From contig NZ_QKNX01000001.1 in the NCBI RefSeq assembly GCF_005239135.1, forward strand, positions 62,001 through 126,000: a DNA stretch of 64,000 nt. The letters are read 5' to 3'. Below, in pieces: positions 7,851 to 16,439 of the stretch. Source of the stretch: Natronomonas salsuginis. GTDB taxonomy: Archaea; Halobacteriota; Halobacteria; Halobacteriales; Haloarculaceae. Below the pieces are notes generated by a model. That model saw only the letters and a list, made by a program, of their open reading frames with translations. It was not told the DNA's origin and did no database searches. The position numbers and the translations under genes were made by a program. Position 1 is the first letter of the stretch. Every line of letters starts with the position of its first letter.

Positions 7851-8085
7851 AGTCGAGGTCTTCTTCGAGTTCCTGTTCGCCGTAGTGTCGGGCGATTTCA
7901 CGCTCGCCGAGGAGTTCCTGAAACTCCCGTTTCGACATCTCCGCCAACGTACGGGCTTTCCCGAACGAGAGGATATCACGGGCGTACAGCGAGACGGCCA
8001 GCTCCCGCTTCATGGCGAGCGAGCGCTCTCCTTCCGGGAGCTGTAACGCCTCGTAGACGTCGTCGTCAATCTCGATTGTCGCCAT
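7840..8085 (-). CDS. UPF0175 family antitoxin
   Basis: This 81-residue protein shows the UPF0175 pattern: MATIEIDDDVYEAL, then ELAVSLYARDILSFGKARTLAEMSKREFQELLGERE, then an acidic tail. The family has a ribbon/helix DNA-binding core and is a known partner of DUF3368 PIN toxins. The gene overlaps the toxin start by 11 bases. Copy 3 of the local repeat lies 88 bases before its ATG. Confidence 0.88.
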   Translation of the reverse strand: MATIEIDDDVYEALQLPEGERSLAMKRELAVSLYARDILSFGKARTLAEMSKREFQELLGEREIARHYGEQELEEDLDYAR

Positions 8086-8435
8086 ACTCGATGTAGGCGT
8101 ACGCGATTCTTGAGTGTTTGGCTAGGGCTTCCAAGCGGGCGACGTGTAAAGCGGGCGCTGCAAAAGGTCGATGTACGCCCGGAACACTAACGTCCGACCT
8201 CACTCCAGGCGGCGTGCCACGGTCGGTCGGCTAACCCTCGTGCCGGGCGGGAGACGCGACGCGTCTCCGATTGCCGAAGCGGCGTGAACCGCTGCGGCGG
8301 GCGTATCACACACCTGGGTTCTCCGAGGTTTCATCGCCGCCCGAAGGGGCTGCTCGATCGGGGACTGATGGTGTGTACCCGAACGTACCTCCTCGAGGCC
8401 TAATCCTCTTTCGGCATGGGGCGACTCCGTCGGGG
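8086..8435. other. Noncoding stretch with hairpin and repeat copy 3
   Basis: Between the UPF0175 antitoxin and the next gene I see no convincing protein gene. A minus-strand frame ending at 8200 (...TVARRLE) could be a short protein or a fragment. Features visible are the repeat copy at 8174-8189 and a near-perfect hairpin GGAGACGCGACGCGTCTCC near 8250. The frame end at 8200 sits 10 bases 5' of repeat copy 3 on the minus strand, the same arrangement as at the two toxin genes. Confidence 0.5.
8174..8189. repeat. Palindromic repeat, partial copy 3
   Basis: The first 16 bases of the element, TACGCCCGGAACACTA, are present exactly and in the same orientation. The right arm and the CTACTAGTAG palindrome are missing. 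It marks the right edge of the toxin-antitoxin islet. Confidence 0.7.
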
Positions 8436-9794
8436 TTAGACCGAGTACGCGTCCTCGAACACCTGTGCGTACCGGCCGTTTCGGTGGCCGAACTTTCGCC
8501 ACGTGTACGCCGCAAAGAGCTTCGTGCCGGCCCAACCGCTTTGGAGCGCCTCGCGTGGACGGATCCCGTCAGCGCTGACGATGTTCCCGGCGAGTCCGAA
8601 CAGCCGGTCCCAGTCATCCGGTTCGTACCCATCGACCATGTCGGCGAAGATGCAGTTCCGCCGTATTTCGGACCCGATCGCCCGGTGCCACTCCGCGTTG
8701 TACGCACGCATCGCACCGAGCGCGGCGAGTCGCCCGGCGATCGCCCCGGTTCGGATCGCGACGTGGTCACCTCCCTCGTGGAACGCGGAGGTAGCACCCA
8801 TCGCCCCGCCGACGATCGCCACGTTCGCCCGCGTCGGCGATTCGATCGGCCGAGTCGAGGAGATCGGGTACGTCTCGGTCCCGCGGGCTTTGCCGCGGTC
8901 CTCGAGGATCGGGAAGTCGTCGAGCTCGTACTCGGGGTACACCGTCTCGATCAGCCGTTCGAGATAGACGCGACCCTGTGGGATTCGCTCGTCCTCGGGC
9001 CGGAGCAGTCGGTAGCTGTCGCGGTGCTCGACCGAGTCGATGTCGAGATCGATCGGCATCGTCAGGCCGATCCTGGCGACCGAACCGTCGTTCGGGAACA
9101 CCCACGGGTACGCCGTGTGACCGGGCATGTACCCCCACCAGAACTTGATCCGGTCGTTCTCGAACAGCTCCTCGGGCATCTCCCGGTACTCCTGGTAGGC
9201 GATGTGATTCGTTCGGCGGGTTTCGAGCCGTTCCATCCGGTCGTCGGGGAGCCAGCGCTCGATGACGCGCCCCGTGATCGTCCGCTGTGGGCCGTCGGCG
9301 AGGATGAGGTGGTCGGCCTCGATCTCCGTTCCGTCGCGGAGGGTCAGCGTGTGGGAGGGCGCGCCGGTCAGCTCTGACTCGACGTCCGCGACCGAGGTTC
9401 CGACCCGGTACTCCGCGCCCGCACTCTCGGCGCGCTCGCGGAGCCAATCGTCGAACCGCGCGCGGTGCATCGTGAACCCGAAGTTCGGGTACGTGGCGTC
9501 GATCCCCGTCTCGGTCAACTCCAGCGTCTCCGAGGGACCGATGAACTCCGCCGCGTGGAGTTCTCGGTGTTTGACGTGCTCGGGGATGGGCTCGCCGAGG
9601 TCCATGATGTCGACCCAGTAGTCGAGGATCCCGGCCGCGTCCGTCGAGTCTGGGCCGAGGCCCTCTCTGTCGGCCCGCGGGACACCCTTTTCGATGACGA
9701 CGGTGTCGGCACCCTCGCTGGCGGCCGCGTAGCCGGCCGACGAACCGGCCGGTCCCCCGCCGACGATGGCGACGTCTACGTGGTTCATATCCAT
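8436..9794 (-). CDS. FAD-dependent oxidoreductase of the geranylgeranyl reductase family
   Basis: This 452-residue flavoprotein opens with the dinucleotide-binding motif VDVAIVGGGPAGSSAGYAA and an acidic strand end (VVIEKG). A middle stretch around DHLILADGPQRT and a late FAD motif (ANVAIVGGAMGATSAFHEGGDHVAIRTG) follow. This is the architecture of digeranylgeranylglycerophospholipid reductases, which saturate the isoprenoid chains of archaeal lipids. Several paralogues usually exist per haloarchaeon, so the exact substrate is open. A TATA-like TTAAAA at 9814-9819 lies 22-28 bases before two possible ATG codons (9794 and 9788), so the mRNA is probably leaderless. Confidence 0.82.
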   Translation of the reverse strand: MDMNHVDVAIVGGGPAGSSAGYAAASEGADTVVIEKGVPRADREGLGPDSTDAAGILDYWVDIMDLGEPIPEHVKHRELHAAEFIGPSETLELTETGIDATYPNFGFTMHRARFDDWLRERAESAGAEYRVGTSVADVESELTGAPSHTLTLRDGTEIEADHLILADGPQRTITGRVIERWLPDDRMERLETRRTNHIAYQEYREMPEELFENDRIKFWWGYMPGHTAYPWVFPNDGSVARIGLTMPIDLDIDSVEHRDSYRLLRPEDERIPQGRVYLERLIETVYPEYELDDFPILEDRGKARGTETYPISSTRPIESPTRANVAIVGGAMGATSAFHEGGDHVAIRTGAIAGRLAALGAMRAYNAEWHRAIGSEIRRNCIFADMVDGYEPDDWDRLFGLAGNIVSADGIRPREALQSGWAGTKLFAAYTWRKFGHRNGRYAQVFEDAYSV

Positions 9795-9850
9795 TTCCGC
9801 GACCCGCTGGGGCTTAAAACGATTGAACGAAACTCGGTCGCGTCCGTCGG

Positions 9851-10387
9851 TCAGTACGACGGCGACTCCTCGCGGACGCCCTCGCGCTTGTTCAGCACGC
9901 GCGCGAACACGAAGAGCGCGTCCGAGAGGCGGTTGAGGTAGGTGACGGCGGCGTCGTTGACGGGTTCGTCGGCGGCCAACGCGACCGCCCGGCGCTCGGC
10001 GCGTCGACAGACTGCCCGCGCGTGGTGGAGTCTCGCGCCCACGTCGCTTCCGCTGGGGAGGATGAAGTTCTGGAGCGGTTCGAGTTCTTCGTCGAACCCG
10101 TCCATCCATTCTTCGAGCGATTCGACGTGGCGTGCCTCGATGTGTGGGGACTCCTCGTCCTCGGCGTCGGGGTTCGAGAAGTCCGCCTGAATGATGTGGA
10201 GGTGGTTTTGGATCGCGCCGAGTCGTTCGTCCACGTCGTCGTAGCCCGACGGGCGCGTCAGCCCGATGAGACTGTTCACCTCGTCGACGGTTCCGTACGC
10301 CTCGATTCGGGGGCTCGTCTTGGAGATCCGCGACATGTCTCGGAGGTCGGTCATCCCCTCGTCGCCGCGGCCGGTGTATATTTTCAT
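9851..10387 (-). CDS. pduO: PduO-type ATP:cob(I)alamin adenosyltransferase
   Basis: The 178-residue protein starts MKIYTGRGDEGMTDLRDMSRISK, the PduO-family nucleotide-binding opening. It has the conserved EAYGTVDEVNSLIG helix, then FILPSGSDVGARLHHARAVCRRAERR and DAAVTYLNRLSDALFVFAR. It transfers the adenosyl group of ATP to reduced cobalamin or cobinamide to make coenzyme B12, a late step in cobamide synthesis or salvage. Length is normal for the family. The ATG at 10387 directly precedes the conserved first strand. Neighbours are not B12 genes. Confidence 0.92.
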   Translation of the reverse strand: MKIYTGRGDEGMTDLRDMSRISKTSPRIEAYGTVDEVNSLIGLTRPSGYDDVDERLGAIQNHLHIIQADFSNPDAEDEESPHIEARHVESLEEWMDGFDEELEPLQNFILPSGSDVGARLHHARAVCRRAERRAVALAADEPVNDAAVTYLNRLSDALFVFARVLNKREGVREESPSY

Positions 10388-10430
10388 GACTGCTCGGGGG
10401 TTCGGGCCGCAGTGATGTAAAACCGTGCGG

Positions 10431-10640
10431 CTACTCACCGCTCGGATCATCCTCGCCCTCGTCTGTCGGTCGGATGAAGAGATACGCGAAGACGCCGAAC
10501 GCGGCACCGAGCGCGAGTCCCCACCGAACGCCCGTCTCGATATCGCCGATCAGTATGCCGCCGATCAGCATGAGGGCGAACGCGAGCGTGAAGAACGTCG
10601 CCGCGCGGATCGGGCCCTCGGAGACGAGTCCGTCGGCCAT
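10431..10640 (-). CDS. Small two-helix membrane protein
   Basis: The 69-residue protein has two hydrophobic helices (ATFFTLAFALMLIGGILIG and WGLALGAAFGVFAYLFI) and an acidic tail. It is nine bases downstream of the acyl-CoA dehydrogenase gene on the same strand, so it is probably co-transcribed with it. No named family is recognised. Confidence 0.7.
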   Translation of the reverse strand: MADGLVSEGPIRAATFFTLAFALMLIGGILIGDIETGVRWGLALGAAFGVFAYLFIRPTDEGEDDPSGE

Positions 10641-10649
10641 CGAACGACG

Positions 10650-11804
10650 TTAGAAGCCTTTGCCCTGCAGCTCGCGAGCGATGATCATCTTCTGTATCTC
10701 CGTCGTCCCCTCGTAGATCTGCGTGATCTTTGCGTCCCGGTAGAGCCGTTCAACGTCGAAGTCGTTGACGTAGCCCGCGCCACCGTGGATCTGCAGCGCC
10801 TCGTTGGCGACCTCGACCGCGACCCTGGAGGCGAACTCCTTCGCCATGGAGGCCAGCGTCGTGTTCGGCGCACCGCCCTCGTCGACCTCCCAGGCGGATT
10901 TCAGCGTCAGGTTGCGCGCCGCTTCGGTGTTGGTGTGCATCTCCGCGAGTTTGTGTTGGATCGCTTGGAGGTCGCCGATCGGCCGGCCGAACTGCTCGCG
11001 CTCTTGGGCGTACTCCAGCGCGCGCTCGGCGGCTCCCTTCGCGATCCCGACGCCCTGCGCCGCGACGCCGGTTCGAGTCGCGTCGAAGAAGTTCATCTGC
11101 TGGAGGAAGCCGGCGTCGGCCGTCCCGATCAGGTTCTCCTCGGGGACCCGGACGCCGTCGAGGATGAGTTCAGCGGTGTCGGAGGCGCGAATCCCCATCT
11201 TTCCGGTGATCTTCTCGGCTTCGAAGCCGTCCCGGTCGGCTTCGACGACGATCTGCGAGAAGCCGTTGTACCGACCCTCCGCCTCGGGATTCGTCTTGCA
11301 GAACACCACGAAGAAATCACCGACCGTCCCGTTGGTGATCCACATTTTGTTGCCATTGATCACCCATTCGTCGCCGTCCTTCTCGGCGTGCGTGCTCACG
11401 CTCGACACGTCGGAACCGGTGTCCGGCTCCGAGATCGCCGCCCCCGAGATGGCCTCGCCCATCGCCACCGGCTCCAAGAACCGCTCCTTTTGCTCGTCGG
11501 TGCCGTACTCGACGATCGCCTCCGTGCCGAAACTCGCTGCCATGATCGACAGCGCGATCCCCGGATCGGCCGCGAATAGCTCCTCGGCGATGAGCACCGA
11601 ATCGACCGAGTCGTAGCCGGCCCCGCCGTACTCCATCGGGATCGTCACGCCACACAGCCCCATCTCCGCGGCCGCGTCCACGATCTCGCGTGGGAACTTC
11701 TCCTCGACGTCGTACTCGCGGGCGTTCGGGCGAACCTCGTTGTCGGCAAAGCGCCGAACTTCCTCTTTCAACTGCTGTTGCTCGTCCGTAAGGCCGAACT
11801 CCAT
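10650..11804 (-). CDS. Acyl-CoA dehydrogenase
   Basis: This 384-residue flavoenzyme matches the family from end to end. It has an N-terminal helical domain (LTDEQQQLKEEVRRFADNEV), the FAD-contact strand AISEPDTGSDVSSV and MWITNG. The C-terminal region contains YRDAKITQIYEGTTEIQ, whose Glu near residue 365 is the usual catalytic base. It oxidises acyl-CoA to trans-2-enoyl-CoA, passing electrons to electron-transfer flavoprotein. The gene is divergent from a dehydrogenase-hydratase fusion that would carry out the next two steps of beta-oxidation, which supports a shared pathway and possibly a shared regulator. Confidence 0.95.
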   Translation of the reverse strand: MEFGLTDEQQQLKEEVRRFADNEVRPNAREYDVEEKFPREIVDAAAEMGLCGVTIPMEYGGAGYDSVDSVLIAEELFAADPGIALSIMAASFGTEAIVEYGTDEQKERFLEPVAMGEAISGAAISEPDTGSDVSSVSTHAEKDGDEWVINGNKMWITNGTVGDFFVVFCKTNPEAEGRYNGFSQIVVEADRDGFEAEKITGKMGIRASDTAELILDGVRVPEENLIGTADAGFLQQMNFFDATRTGVAAQGVGIAKGAAERALEYAQEREQFGRPIGDLQAIQHKLAEMHTNTEAARNLTLKSAWEVDEGGAPNTTLASMAKEFASRVAVEVANEALQIHGGAGYVNDFDVERLYRDAKITQIYEGTTEIQKMIIARELQGKGF

Positions 11805-12030
11805 GCGTTCAACACCGGAGCGGCATCACATAACACTTCGCATCAAAAATAACATAAACTAAAACATCGTTCAAACAGTTGGTTTGTTGTACCACCCAAT
11901 CAGGCCATCGAGATGAGTCCGCGGTTAGCTTTATTCGGCTGCTATCAGTCATTTTGACGGTCGTGTGGGCTGTTACACACGAAGAGGGAAACGTTGAAAC
12001 AGGTTCCGAGTGAGGGATAAAACGCTAACA
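11805..12030. promoter_or_regulatory. Divergent promoter region of a beta-oxidation pair
   Basis: This 226-base gap separates the divergent acyl-CoA dehydrogenase and 3-hydroxyacyl-CoA dehydrogenase/hydratase genes. It is AT-rich compared with its flanks, with ATAAA-type elements on both sides. It contains the inverted repeat CAAAC-agttg-GTTTG at 11872-11886, a candidate operator for a regulator of both genes. No protein gene is seen. Confidence 0.5.
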
Positions 12031-13998
12031 ATGGAAATCGACGACATCGAGACAATCGCGGTACTCGGGGCCGGCAACATGGGCCACGGCATCGCGGAGG
12101 TCGCCGCCCTCGCGGGGTACAGCGTCAATCTGCGGGACATCAAAGAGGAGTTCGTCCAGAACGGCTACGAACAGATCGAGTGGTCCCTCGAAAAGCTGGC
12201 CGAGAAGGACATCATCTCCGACAAGAAGGCCGAGAGCGCGCTAGAGAACGTCTCGCCGTACGTCGGCATCGAGGCGGCCGTCGGTGACGCCGACTTCGTC
12301 ATCGAAGCCGTCCCCGAGAAGATGGAGATCAAAAAAGACGTCTACGACGACGTCGAGAAGCATCTTCCCGACCACGCGATCATCGCGTCGAACACGTCGT
12401 CGCTTTCTATCACCGATCTCTCAGAGCAGACGAACCGACCCGAGAAGTTCTGCGGGATGCACTTTTTCAACCCGCCGGTACAGATGCAGTTAGTCGAAGT
12501 CATCTCGGGCGGTCACACGGCCGACGAGACGCTCGACGTGACCGAGGCGCTGGCAGAGGACTTGGATAAGACGCCCGTCCGCGTTCGCAAGGACTCCCCC
12601 GGGTTCATCGTCAACCGAATCCTCGTTCCGCTGATGAACGAGGTCTGTTGGATGGTCTCCGAGGACGATGCGACTGTCGCCGAGATCGACTCGACGACAA
12701 AGTTTGACATGGGCCTCCCGATGGGCGTCTTCGAACTTAGCGACATGACCGGTCACGACATCACCTACCACGTGCTGGAGTACATGCACGAGGTACTCGG
12801 CGATGTCTACGAACCGGCACCGTTCCTCGAAGAGCTCATCGAGGAAGAGCGCTACGGGAAGAAATCCGGCCGCGGCGTGTACGACTACGAGGATGGTGAC
12901 GGTGTCGATATCCCGGCGGACGCGGGACGCGAGGATATCGCCACCCGACTCATCGCGCTGATGGCCAACGAGGTCGGCAACCTCGTCGGCGACGACGTCT
13001 CACACCCCGCCGCGATCGACGAGGCAGTCATGCTAGGTGCTGGCTTCCCGGACGGCCCGGCGAAGATCGCCGACGACGCGGGACTCGAGACGCTCGTCGA
13101 GACGCTCGAATCGCTCCACGACGAAACTGGCCACCCGCGATTCGAGGTCTCCGACGGACTTCGGGAGGCCGCCGAACGGGGCGGCTTCTTCGGTGGCGAG
13201 TCCGGCGACGACCTCGAGTTCACCAACATCGAGGTTCGGTATCCAGGGGACATGGTCGGTCAGATCGTCCTCGACCGCGAGGCTCGGATGAACACGATCA
13301 ACCCCGAGCTGCTCGAGGAGTTCGAAGCCGCCGTCGACACGCTCGAAGCGGACGACGAGGTGCGGGCCATCCTCATCACGGGGAAGGGCGACCGCGCGTT
13401 CTCTGCCGGGGCCGACGTCACGTCGATGGCCGGCAACGCCGAGCCGATCGACGCGATCGAACTCTCGCGGAAGGGCCAACGGACGTTCGGCAAACTGGAG
13501 GAGTGCGACGTGCCGGTCGTCGCCGGCATCGACGGCTTCGCGCTGGGCGGCGGCTTCGAACTCGCGCTCGCGTGCGACTTCCGTCTCGCCTCCGCACGCT
13601 CCGAGCTCGGCACCCCCGAGCACAACCTCGGCTTGCTCCCCGGCTGGGGCGGCACCCAACGGCTCGGGCGCATCGCCGGCTTCGGCCGCGCGAAGGAGAT
13701 CATCTTCACCGCCGAGCGATACGACGCCGAGACGATGTACGACTACGACGTCGTCACCGAGGTCGTCGACAACGACGCCTTCGACGAGCGCGTTCACGAG
13801 TTCGCCGCGGATCTCGCCGGCGGCCCGCCGATCTCCCAGAAGCTCACGAAACGCGCGATGATCTACGGCTGGGAGGACATCGACGCCGGCCTCGAACTTG
13901 AAGCGCAGGCGTTCGGCCACCTGATGCACACCGACGATCTCACGGAGGGGATCACGGCGTTCATGGGCGACGACGAGCCGGAGTTCGAGGGCAAATAG
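12031..13998 (+). CDS. 3-hydroxyacyl-CoA dehydrogenase / enoyl-CoA hydratase fusion
   Basis: This 655-residue two-domain enzyme carries the dehydrogenase first. The NAD motif VLGAGNMGHG has GxGxxG at residues 13-18, MHFFNPP contains the catalytic His, and two C-terminal dehydrogenase segments reach about residue 390. The crotonase domain follows, with an oxyanion-hole region FSAGADVT, then ALGGGFELALACD and TPEHNLGLLPGWGGTQ, each providing a catalytic Glu. It would hydrate enoyl-CoA and oxidise the 3-hydroxyacyl-CoA. The domain order is the reverse of bacterial FadB. ATG 12031 is chosen over an in-frame GTG at 12010 because it starts directly at the first conserved strand. Confidence 0.93.
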   Translation: MEIDDIETIAVLGAGNMGHGIAEVAALAGYSVNLRDIKEEFVQNGYEQIEWSLEKLAEKDIISDKKAESALENVSPYVGIEAAVGDADFVIEAVPEKMEIKKDVYDDVEKHLPDHAIIASNTSSLSITDLSEQTNRPEKFCGMHFFNPPVQMQLVEVISGGHTADETLDVTEALAEDLDKTPVRVRKDSPGFIVNRILVPLMNEVCWMVSEDDATVAEIDSTTKFDMGLPMGVFELSDMTGHDITYHVLEYMHEVLGDVYEPAPFLEELIEEERYGKKSGRGVYDYEDGDGVDIPADAGREDIATRLIALMANEVGNLVGDDVSHPAAIDEAVMLGAGFPDGPAKIADDAGLETLVETLESLHDETGHPRFEVSDGLREAAERGGFFGGESGDDLEFTNIEVRYPGDMVGQIVLDREARMNTINPELLEEFEAAVDTLEADDEVRAILITGKGDRAFSAGADVTSMAGNAEPIDAIELSRKGQRTFGKLEECDVPVVAGIDGFALGGGFELALACDFRLASARSELGTPEHNLGLLPGWGGTQRLGRIAGFGRAKEIIFTAERYDAETMYDYDVVTEVVDNDAFDERVHEFAADLAGGPPISQKLTKRAMIYGWEDIDAGLELEAQAFGHLMHTDDLTEGITAFMGDDEPEFEGK

Positions 13999-14053
13999 CC
14001 ACTCTCGCACTCGGCCGAAACGGTCAACAGAGGTCGACGCGTACCGGCGACCA

Positions 14054-14314
14054 ATGGTCGGCTCCCGCACACTGACCGCCCTCGTCGGGATCGTCGGGAG
14101 TCTCGCGTTGAGCGTGCTCCTGTACGCCTACACCGACTCACTTCTGTTTTTTCTGTTCGTCCCGTTCATCCCGTTCCTGTTCGCGCGTCGCGACGAGGGG
14201 ACCAATCGACCGCCCATTCGCGAGTGCTCACGATGTGAATTCACCACGCGAAACCCCGAGTTCGAGTACTGTCCCCGGGACGGGAGCCGGTTGTACGAGC
14301 GGACTGACAACTGA
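14054..14314 (+). CDS. Small membrane protein with zinc-ribbon-like tail
   Basis: The 86-residue protein has an N-terminal hydrophobic part spanning two helices (LTALVGIVGSLALSVLLYAY and LLFFLFVPFIPFLFA). A cytosolic tail follows with CSRCEF and a third Cys in YCPRDGSRLYE. This resembles a degenerate zinc ribbon with three visible cysteines. No specific function can be assigned. Confidence 0.7.
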   Translation: MVGSRTLTALVGIVGSLALSVLLYAYTDSLLFFLFVPFIPFLFARRDEGTNRPPIRECSRCEFTTRNPEFEYCPRDGSRLYERTDN

Positions 14315-14334
14315 GTCGGTCGTCTCTGTCCCGG

Positions 14335-14904
14335 CTACTGGAGCGCGTCGATCGCGCCATCGGCACTCAACACCGTCGCGAACTCCCCGCGCAACTGTGC
14401 CAGCGCCGTCCGGTGGATCGTCGCGGCGTCGAACCGCTCCTCGCCGAGCGAGCGCGGGAACGTCGCGGTCGCGTCCGAGACGACGAAGACGTCGAAGCCG
14501 CGATTTTCTGCCATCCGCACCGTCGTTGAAACGCAATGGTCGGTCGTCAACCCGCAGACGACGAGCGTGTCGTATCCCCGCTCGCGCAGCCACGGTTCGA
14601 GCTCCGTGTCGACGAACGCCCCGTTGACTCGCTTGACGAACTCGGGTTCGTCCCCCTGTGGGTGGAGCCCCCGTTTGAATCCGAACCCCGGCTCCTCGCC
14701 CCGGAGCGGCGAGTCGGGCTCGGTCGAATCGTGTCTCACGTGAGCCACCGGGAGCCCGCGTTCGCGCCACGCAGACAGGAGCCGTCTCGCGGTCGACTCG
14801 GCGTCGAGGTTGTTCCGCTCTCCCCAGCCAGGGTCGTCGAAGCCCCGTTGGAAATCGACGAGCGTCAGAACCGGCGACCCGGCCGCGAGCGTCGGCTCAG
14901 GCAT
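14335..14904 (-). CDS. Isochorismatase-family cysteine hydrolase
   Basis: The 189-residue protein has the family triad in order: Asp in [10 protein letters not shown], Lys in [10 protein letters not shown], and the nucleophilic Cys in [17 protein letters not shown]. The cis-peptide-type GLTTDHC motif is typical. Members include nicotinamidases and N-carbamoyl hydrolases; the substrate cannot be told from sequence. The ATG at 14904 overlaps the last 8 bases of the upstream YqcI/YcgG-family gene, so the two form a translationally coupled operon. A TTG nine bases further upstream is less likely. Confidence 0.87.
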   Translation of the reverse strand: MPEPTLAAGSPVLTLVDFQRGFDDPGWGERNNLDAESTARRLLSAWRERGLPVAHVRHDSTEPDSPLRGEEPGFGFKRGLHPQGDEPEFVKRVNGAFVDTELEPWLRERGYDTLVVCGLTTDHCVSTTVRMAENRGFDVFVVSDATATFPRSLGEERFDAATIHRTALAQLRGEFATVLSADGAIDALQ

Positions 14905-15721
14905 GCGGCTCAACGGCCTCCCGCTCGTCGATCAACAGCGTAGACTTCGGATGCTCGCGGGTGACGTTGATTGGACATACGTCGGGTGCCTGGCGCTCGT
15001 CCGCCGACAACATATACTGCGGCCACTCGCGATCGCCCTCGACGCCCCAATCGCCGAGGTCGGCGTGGGGGCAGACGCCATCGTACTCGCCGAGTCGGTC
15101 CTGGATGACCTCTCTGGCGTGTTGGCCGGCGACCGTATCGGCGGTCACGTTCAGGCTCTCGAACAGCGCTCGGGGCTGGAATGTGATCTCGAGGCCGATC
15201 GGGCAGTAGCGACTCTTTCGAGCCCCGTAAAAGGGCGCTCGGCAGGTCGGGAACATCGGCTCGCCGCCGAACGAAAACTCCCATCGCGAGTCGTCGGGGT
15301 CGGTCGGGATGGCGTCCGGCCACGGCTTTGGATCGTGAACGTGGAGGAACTGCAGGATGTGCCACAGCGCGTCGTGATAGTCGGCCTCGGACAGCTCGCG
15401 TTCGGGCGGTTTGAAGAAGGTGACGAGCGACGCCCGATCGCTGTGCTGTCGCCAGCTGTCGAGGTACTCGAGGAGCGTCTCTCCGAGGTCGAGGAGGGCG
15501 TCTTTGTCCGTCATCGACGGAACGGCGGTGTACAGCGGGTCGCCGTTGGCCACCGACTCCACGCCGAAAAAGCACGGAAACGGCGAGCCGTTTCGCGTGC
15601 CCAACAGCCCCTCGCGAAAGGACGACCAGTGCGCTCGGACCCACGGTGGAGCGCTCCCGGACTCGACTCGGGCCTCGAGTTCCGCCTGCGTCCGCAGCTC
15701 GCCGACGACGGGATCGGTCAT
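14897..15721 (-). CDS. YqcI/YcgG family protein
   Basis: The 274-residue protein shows the hallmarks of the YqcI/YcgG family. These are [18 protein letters not shown] near residue 50, [15 protein letters not shown], a central [18 protein letters not shown] with conserved Cys, and [14 protein letters not shown]. The family is spread among bacteria and haloarchaea, and its activity is not established. The overlap with the isochorismatase-like gene downstream suggests the two act together. Confidence 0.82.
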   Translation of the reverse strand: MTDPVVGELRTQAELEARVESGSAPPWVRAHWSSFREGLLGTRNGSPFPCFFGVESVANGDPLYTAVPSMTDKDALLDLGETLLEYLDSWRQHSDRASLVTFFKPPERELSEADYHDALWHILQFLHVHDPKPWPDAIPTDPDDSRWEFSFGGEPMFPTCRAPFYGARKSRYCPIGLEITFQPRALFESLNVTADTVAGQHAREVIQDRLGEYDGVCPHADLGDWGVEGDREWPQYMLSADERQAPDVCPINVTREHPKSTLLIDEREAVEPHA

Positions 15722-15835
15722 TGTCGCCTAGACGTCCGCTGTTCGCATTTATCCAACGGTTTCGGCAGCATCGTCGGACTGTTCGATCGGGCGCGGCGAC
15801 GAGCGTTTATCTTCGTGCGTCTCGTAACTGAGCGT

Positions 15836-16120
15836 ATGCCAGAAGAAGTCCTATTTAAATCGGAAGGCTCAATGTCCCGTTCGGAGATCGCCTCGTATCT
15901 GCGAACCGTCGCGGATTCGCTCGACGCCGGCAAGTCGATCACCCTGACGGCGGGCGATCAGTCGGTGACCATGGAGCCACCCGCCCGGCCGACGTTCGAG
16001 GTCAAAGCCGAGCGCGAGGGTCCGACCGACGGCGCGGGTGAACTGAGCGTCGAATTCGAGCTGGAGTGGGACGAGGACGGCGGGGACGGCGCGACCGGTG
16101 GCGAACTGTCGATCGAATAG
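15836..16120 (+). CDS. Amphi-Trp domain protein
   Basis: The 94-residue acidic protein matches the small amphi-Trp domain family: EEVLFKSEGSMSRSEIASYLRTVADSLDAG, then VTMEPPARPTFEVKAE and an ELEW motif with its conserved Trp. The function of the domain is unknown. A TATA-like GCGTTTATC is centred 28 bases before ATG 15836, so the mRNA is leaderless. The same frame is open far upstream, but this Met is where family homology begins. Confidence 0.8.
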   Translation: MPEEVLFKSEGSMSRSEIASYLRTVADSLDAGKSITLTAGDQSVTMEPPARPTFEVKAEREGPTDGAGELSVEFELEWDEDGGDGATGGELSIE

Positions 16121-16439
16121 ACCCCGTATCTCCGGCTCGAATATTGCGTTCGTGAGCGGTCGTATCGCGCTCGTTGGCGACCGCGTATAAGTGGACGCGA
16201 GATCCCTGAGCTGGTTCCGATCGAGATTTAAAAACTATTGTGAGGAGCGTGCGTCGCCGCCGCAGTCGATTGTATTTAAATAGTGCCCGAATCTGATTTA
16301 AATAGTATATAAATGAATACCCGTCTGGTTTACCGATCCACCAGTCGCGTGTATAAACCCATCCGCCACATATATAAAAAAACTGTCAGCGTGACCGACC
16401 CGCCCGTCGACCCCGCTCGATCTTGGTACGATGGCCCTC
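16121..16439. promoter_or_regulatory. AT-rich gap with an array of TATA-like elements
   Basis: This stretch lies between the ends of two convergent genes (amphi-Trp protein and Hsp20), where no promoter is needed. Yet it holds at least six TATA-like boxes: TTTAAAAA (16227), TATTTAAATA (16273), ATTTAAATAG (16296), TATATAAAT (16306), TATAAA (16352) and TATATAAAAAAA (16371). The 11-mer ATTTAAATAGT occurs twice with a 22-base step (16274 and 16296). No ORF with family resemblance is seen. It may drive a noncoding or antisense RNA. Confidence 0.5.

Noticed and set aside
8190-8435. Possible structured RNA such as RNase P or SRP RNA
   Set aside because: GC-rich with one strong hairpin, but none of the conserved core motifs of these RNAs could be found.
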